Below, in pieces: positions 42,041 to 46,218 of a DNA stretch of 46,218 nucleotides (its first letter is position 1; the number at the start of each line of letters is the position of its first letter). Source of the stretch: CAZNKU01 sp045541135 (GTDB lineage: Bacteria; Bacillota; Clostridia; Monoglobales; Firm-18). The stretch spans positions 1 through 46,218 of the forward strand of contig JAZQIO010000029.1 of the NCBI GenBank assembly GCA_045541135.1, given 5' to 3'. Below the pieces are notes generated by a model, which saw nothing but the letters and a program-made list of their open reading frames with translations, did no database searches and had not been told where the DNA came from. A program made the position numbers and the translations under genes.

Positions 42041-42198
42041 TTAACGTGAAAAATCACGTTAATCCTCCGGCGGAATTTATTGCACCGCCGACCTTTTGTG
42101 CCTAAGAGGCACAAAACGGCGATGTGCATAATTTCCACTACACGCCTTATCTGCCCACAATGAGTTGCGTGTGTTTTTTAATTACTATTTGTGGGCAG
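42041..42198 (+). other. Structured intergenic RNA with four perfect stems
   Basis: Stems: 42041-42049/42054-42062 (9 bp), 42068-42073/42085-42090 (6 bp), 42094-42103/42107-42116 (10 bp, 3-nt loop) and 42151-42160/42189-42198 (10 bp). The CGCCG at 42086-42090 can instead pair with CGGCG at 42117-42121, extending the third stem, so two folds exclude each other. None is followed by a T-run. The last stem ends at the ribosome site of the next gene. Confidence 0.55.
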
Positions 42199-42205
42199 AA
42201 AGGCT

Positions 42206-43087
42206 ATGGAAATTAATATGTATAAAATTGCAATACTTGGTTGTGAAAACTCACACGCAAAGAATTTTTTGAATATACTTAAAGAAAACGAAATGTTTTC
42301 AGATGTAGAGGTTGTAGGTGTATTCAGTGAAGATATAGAAGCTGCAAACAAATTAAAGGACGAATTTGGTGTAAATGTTGCAAATTCATATGACGAATTT
42401 GTGGGAAAGGTTGACGGTATTATCAACACTGCACGTAATGGTGCTAATCATTACAAATACCTAAAGCCGTATATTTCATCAGGTATTCCTATGTATATTG
42501 ACAAGCCCATAACAAACACCGAAGAAGATGCAAAGGAATTTAAGGCAGAGCTTATAAAAAACAATATAAAAATTACCGGCGGCTCTACACTTAAACATCC
42601 TGATGGTATAGCTGAACTTAAAAATGCCGTAAAGGAAAAGACTTATGGTAAAGTTTACGGTGGATTTTTAAGGGCACCTGTAAGCTTGGAAAATGCTTAT
42701 GGTAATTTCTATTTTTATTCACAGCACCTTGTACAAATGATGGGTGAAATTTTCGGCTATTACCCAAATTCTGTTAAAGTATTTAAAAACGGTGATGTTT
42801 TAAACTGTACAGTAAGATATGACGAATATGATGTAAACCTTATGTTTGTTCACAATAACTACCAATATCTTGCATCAATAAGCTGCGAAAACGATATTGT
42901 GTTCAGACCTCTTACAACAGAAGGTTGTCCTCTGAAAGAATTTACAGAGTACTATAACATTCTAAAAGGAAACGAACAGCCTCAATCATATGACGATTTC
43001 TTTGCCCCTGTATACATTATTAATGCATTGGATCGTTCATTGAAAAGCGGTAACGAAGAAACAGTAAAAAGAGATGTGTCAATTTAA
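42206..43087 (+). CDS. Gfo/Idh/MocA-family oxidoreductase (short form)
   Basis: The ~293-residue protein starts with the Rossmann strand MYKIAILGCENSHAKNF, in which GCENSHA replaces GxGxxG, and has MYIDKPITNTEED as the DKP motif. It is shorter than its neighbours, with a small C-terminal domain. Start is uncertain: ATG at 42206 follows AAAGG closely, while ATG at 42218 begins exactly at the conserved strand with GGA 7 nt upstream. It lies downstream of the structured region. The His in ENSHA and the parallel HSH of the gene at 45119 suggest a distinct subgroup. Confidence 0.83.
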   Translation: MEINMYKIAILGCENSHAKNFLNILKENEMFSDVEVVGVFSEDIEAANKLKDEFGVNVANSYDEFVGKVDGIINTARNGANHYKYLKPYISSGIPMYIDKPITNTEEDAKEFKAELIKNNIKITGGSTLKHPDGIAELKNAVKEKTYGKVYGGFLRAPVSLENAYGNFYFYSQHLVQMMGEIFGYYPNSVKVFKNGDVLNCTVRYDEYDVNLMFVHNNYQYLASISCENDIVFRPLTTEGCPLKEFTEYYNILKGNEQPQSYDDFFAPVYIINALDRSLKSGNEETVKRDVSI

Positions 43088-43116
43088 CATTACCAATAAA
43101 GAGAGGCAGGATTTTT

Positions 43117-45012
43117 ATGATTTTCATAAAAGATTATGATGTAAAAATTGCCGTTCCTGAAAATGCAACTGAAAGAGAAAAATTTGCTGCAAGTGAACTT
43201 CAAAAGTATATAAAAAAAATATGTGGTGCAGAGTTTGAAATTTCATCTGACAATAATGAGTTCCGCGGTCAGACTATAGCAATTGGAGGACCTGAAAGAA
43301 ATACCGTAACAGCAAGATACATAAGTGAAGCTGAGTTTGACAGTATTGTTCCCGGACCTGAAGGGCTTTTTATAAAATTATATGAAGATTGCCTTGTGCT
43401 TGCCGGAAGTTCAAAAAACACAAATGAATATGAACGCGGTACGATTTACGCTGTATATGAATTTCTTGAACGCTTTTTGGGATGCTCCCTTGCCGCATAT
43501 ACTAAGGATGGCGTCAGCGGTGGCGAATATATTCCCAAACAGGAAGCTTTTGAAATAAAAGACATTTTTTATTCCAAGCCCTGTTCCGATGTTTCTTACA
43601 GATGCGCCGTTGCACAGTATTCCTCACACGGTAAGGCGGTAAATTACGAGCTTGATATTAAATTCCTTGACTGGCTTTCAAAAAACAGATACAATTACAT
43701 TTATACCTGGAACACTGTTTACGAAAATTTCAAGAAAAACGGTATGCTTGATGCCGCAGCGAAAAGGGGTATTCTCTTTAAAGTAGGCCATCACGATGCT
43801 ATTGATACCCTTCTTCCTCAAAGAGGAAATAAATATTTCAGTGAGCACTATTTCAAAACGCATCCCGAATACTATAAACTTACAGAGGATGGCACTCGTT
43901 TTGAAATGGTAAGCCATTGGGGTCAAATGGTGCTTTGTTCAAGGAATGAGGATATGATAAATCAAATATCCGAAAACCTTATTTCGTGGTTATCACAAAA
44001 TCCTCAGGTTAAGACATATGCAATTCTCAATAAAGACGGCAGAGCGCCACAGTGTTGCTGTGAAAAATGCAAGGATTATACAAAAGATGAAAATTATACA
44101 TATATGATTAACTCTATTGCAAAAAGAGTCAAGCCTGCTCATCCCGATGTAACAATAAATATGCTTGCATATTCGGATTTATGGAGTCCTCCGGAGAACA
44201 TGGTTCTGGAATCAAATGTTTCTGTAACGGAAGCTGTATGGCACAGAACATGCGATGAGGAATCGGGACTTCGCACTATAGGTAAGCCTGACGGAAGCTG
44301 TCTTGCAGGAACTGACTATGAGAAAAATCTTCTGGAATGGAAAAAATCAGGGGCAAGCATTTCTTACTACGATTATTTTATGGGCGTATATCCCGGAAGA
44401 CAACGATATATCCCTATGGCTGACGAAATGCAGGCAATGTGCAAACGCTTTACAGAAAAAGGAATTGACGGAACGGAAACTCAGATTGAGGTATATAATC
44501 TATGGAATAATATATTCAACTTCTATACCTACGGAAGAACGGCTTACGACACCGAAAAATCCCTTGATAATAACCTCTCACTTTTCTGCCGTATTTTTGG
44601 AAAGGGCGGAGAATATATTGCAGAGAATATCCGTTATGCGGAAAGCGTTCTTGATGGTCAATGCGAAATAATGACGGCAGGAATATATCTTATGAAGCAT
44701 ATAGACAAAGAAAAAATGTACAATGGCTTTGAAAACGCACTGAATGCTGCAGAAGATGAAGCTGCACGTAACAATGTACGTCTTATGAGAATGGCATTCC
44801 GTTATTCTGATTTGGAGTGTAGGGAAAAATACGAGAATGACGAAAAAGACTATAAAGCGCTTAAGCATTATGATATTCCGGAACGCGGTGAGCTTTTGTA
44901 TATGAAAAAACACTTTGACAGTTATGACAGTCACGGAGGTTACGGAATTATGATTCCCGTCACCGGCGATGACAACGGCTTTACCCCGGATAAATGGTAT
45001 TTGTTTGAATAA
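43117..45012 (+). CDS. DUF4838 protein with GH67 N-terminal-like domain
   Basis: The 631-residue protein has an N-terminal alpha-glucuronidase-like domain (about 1-130: ATEREKFAASELQKYIKKI, ERGTIYAVYEFLERFLGC). A TIM-barrel-like DUF4838 region follows (about 180-480: DWLSKNRYNYIYTWNTVY, CSRNEDMINQ, CCCEKCKDYT, EAVWHRTC). There is no signal peptide. Related proteins are found in polysaccharide loci and are thought to act on uronic acid or amino sugar substituents. Several conserved Asp/Glu (DKGR-type NKDGRAPQCCCEKC) could be catalytic. It lies 29 nt after the Gfo/Idh gene, on the same transcript. Confidence 0.82.
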   Translation: MIFIKDYDVKIAVPENATEREKFAASELQKYIKKICGAEFEISSDNNEFRGQTIAIGGPERNTVTARYISEAEFDSIVPGPEGLFIKLYEDCLVLAGSSKNTNEYERGTIYAVYEFLERFLGCSLAAYTKDGVSGGEYIPKQEAFEIKDIFYSKPCSDVSYRCAVAQYSSHGKAVNYELDIKFLDWLSKNRYNYIYTWNTVYENFKKNGMLDAAAKRGILFKVGHHDAIDTLLPQRGNKYFSEHYFKTHPEYYKLTEDGTRFEMVSHWGQMVLCSRNEDMINQISENLISWLSQNPQVKTYAILNKDGRAPQCCCEKCKDYTKDENYTYMINSIAKRVKPAHPDVTINMLAYSDLWSPPENMVLESNVSVTEAVWHRTCDEESGLRTIGKPDGSCLAGTDYEKNLLEWKKSGASISYYDYFMGVYPGRQRYIPMADEMQAMCKRFTEKGIDGTETQIEVYNLWNNIFNFYTYGRTAYDTEKSLDNNLSLFCRIFGKGGEYIAENIRYAESVLDGQCEIMTAGIYLMKHIDKEKMYNGFENALNAAEDEAARNNVRLMRMAFRYSDLECREKYENDEKDYKALKHYDIPERGELLYMKKHFDSYDSHGGYGIMIPVTGDDNGFTPDKWYLFE

Positions 45013-45118
45013 ATCAAACAGATGTACAATATTTTATCCCAAAAAACAGGGTTTTAGCAGTTATTAAACAAAAGAGTATCAATTCAACACTACCAAATTA
45101 CAAAAAGGAGTTGAAAAT

Positions 45119-46096
45119 ATGAATATAGCATTTGCAGGTTTCAGACACAGTCACATTTTAGGTCTTTATTCCTCTGTTCTTGAAAACGACAAAACAACTT
45201 TGATTGGTTGTTTTGAAGAAAATGAGGATGCAAAAAAAGCTGCAGAATCAAGCCACAACGTTGAATTTAATTACAATTCCTATGAAGAAATTTTAAACGA
45301 TTCAAATGTTGATGCCATAGCGATTGGAGATTATTATTCCAAAAGAGGCAAAATGGTGATTTCTGCATTACAAGCAGGAAAGCACGTCATATGCGACAAA
45401 CCAATATGCACAGATTTGGATGAACTTGAAGAAATTGAAAAGCTTGTTAAAGAAAAAAATCTTCAGGTATGCTGTATGCTTGATTTGCGTTATATGCCTC
45501 AGATTCCAAAAGTGTGTGAAATAGTTAATAATGGTGAAATAGGCAAAATTATAAATGTTTCATTCACAGGTCAGCATTGCCTGGATTATGGCAACCGTCC
45601 GGGTTGGTATTTTGAAGAAGGCAAGCACGGTGGAACAATAAATGATATTGCAATACATGGTATTGACCTTATCAGATTTATAACTAAAAAGAACCTTACA
45701 AAAATAAACTGTGCTAAGGTTTGGAATGCTTTTGCAGATAAAGAGCCTGATTTTAAGGATTGCGGACAGCTTATGGCGGAATTGGACGGAATATCACTTA
45801 TGGCAGACGTTTCTTATGCTGCACCAAAATTTGATGGTATACTGTCTACATACTGGGATTTTTACTTGTGGGGAAATAAAGGAATGCTAAACTTTAATCT
45901 TAAAACCAACGAAATCCGTATCTATAAAACAGAAGAAAAAATAATAGAATGTGAAGATTGTAAGCCTGATTATTTAAATGCCTTTATTAAAGAAATAAAC
46001 GGTGAAAAAACCATTATGAATACTTATGATATTTTAGAGTCTCAAAAACAGGTTTTACTGATACAACAATTTGCAGACAAAACCACTGAACAGTAA
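45119..46096 (+). CDS. Gfo/Idh/MocA-family oxidoreductase
   Basis: The 325-residue protein begins MNIAFAGFRHSHILGLY, where GFRHSH stands in the Rossmann loop, and has HVICDKPICTDLDE. GTINDIAIHGIDLIRFI holds the Asp-x3-His region. AAAGGAG lies 8 nt before the ATG. It is separated from the DUF4838 gene by 106 bp without a clear terminator and may be cotranscribed. It pairs with the gene at 42206 as the xxHSH/NSH-type subgroup. Confidence 0.9.
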   Translation: MNIAFAGFRHSHILGLYSSVLENDKTTLIGCFEENEDAKKAAESSHNVEFNYNSYEEILNDSNVDAIAIGDYYSKRGKMVISALQAGKHVICDKPICTDLDELEEIEKLVKEKNLQVCCMLDLRYMPQIPKVCEIVNNGEIGKIINVSFTGQHCLDYGNRPGWYFEEGKHGGTINDIAIHGIDLIRFITKKNLTKINCAKVWNAFADKEPDFKDCGQLMAELDGISLMADVSYAAPKFDGILSTYWDFYLWGNKGMLNFNLKTNEIRIYKTEEKIIECEDCKPDYLNAFIKEINGEKTIMNTYDILESQKQVLLIQQFADKTTEQ

Positions 46097-46218
46097 TAAG
46101 AAAATAGTCATTTAAGATGACTGTTTCAGCGTGTCGAAGAACCGGATTTTTGTTTTATTGAAAAAAAGGGGTTTTCTTTATTTTTTTTTTATTTAAAAAA
46201 AAAAAAAAAAAATTTGTA
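46097..46218. other. Window end: weak hairpin, repeat scrap and homopolymer tracts
   Basis: AGTCAT/ATGACT (46107-46122) forms a weak hairpin after the last stop. CAGCGTGTCGA at 46127-46137 repeats half of the hairpin at 139-168. The last ~50 bases are runs of T and A and resemble a contig end or sequencing slippage. Confidence 0.5.

Noticed and set aside
46165..46218. Homopolymer tracts as a biological element
   Set aside because: Runs of T and A at the very end of the window look like a contig edge or sequencing slippage.

Overview
The window reads as a low-GC, endospore-forming member of the class Clostridia, probably an anaerobe that lives on plant or host polysaccharides. The evidence is spoIIP, gpr, a SCIFF peptide with its radical SAM maturase, AGGAGG-type ribosome binding sites, and seven Gfo/Idh/MocA oxidoreductases with six AraC-family regulators in 46 kb. 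Genus cannot be decided from the sequence. The right end runs into a poly(T)/poly(A) tract and may be a contig edge.

Layout. 1-200: four tandem hairpins. 198-4262: a GH127-type arabinofuranosidase divergent from an AraC regulator, then a PLP enzyme of the methionine gamma-lyase-like family. 4330-9027: a tight minus-strand operon (Gfo/Idh, amidohydrolase, SDR, MDR, EamA permease) divergent from a second AraC gene. 10016-12920: SCIFF peptide, its maturase and an Orn/Lys/Arg decarboxylase-fold enzyme joined to the maturase by an ATGA overlap. 13029-13288: decayed DeoR regulator. 13370-18903: MATE pump, an orphan phage terminase pair, then the core block spoIIP-gpr-rpsT. 19011-23700: tRNA-Leu(GAG) followed by an integration scar: three copies of the tRNA 3' end, AraC and Gfo/Idh cargo, tandem repeats, hairpin arrays and broken mobile-element genes, but no integrase. 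23679-28467: M20 peptidase, GH3 (NagZ-type) glycosidase and a secreted protein, with gene relics. 28583-29269: truncated IS110 transposase. 29475-34586: three AraC and two Gfo/Idh genes, with an internally deleted RAYT/REP element. 34641-40025: a 1794-residue secreted heparinase-type polysaccharide lyase. 40252-40900: operator-like repeats and relics of an SLH gene and a RAYT transposase. 40963-46096: three Gfo/Idh genes and a DUF4838 (alpha-glucuronidase-like) protein on the plus strand.

Inferred logic: a secreted lyase and several glycosidases (GH127, GH3, DUF4838) release and trim unusual sugars or uronic acids. The Gfo/Idh, SDR and MDR oxidoreductases and the amidohydrolase would convert them in the cytoplasm. 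AraC sensors beside the enzymes would switch each block. No sugar ABC, PTS or MFS importer lies in the window, so uptake must be encoded elsewhere; the EamA permease is the only candidate metabolite transporter.

The least ordinary items are the orphan terminase pair beside sporulation genes, the tRNA-Leu scar with its hairpin array, the internally deleted RAYT element, the 21-bp-phased direct repeats upstream of the giant lyase gene, the structured 42.04-42.20 kb intergenic RNA, and a C-terminal domain apparently shared by the two secreted proteins.
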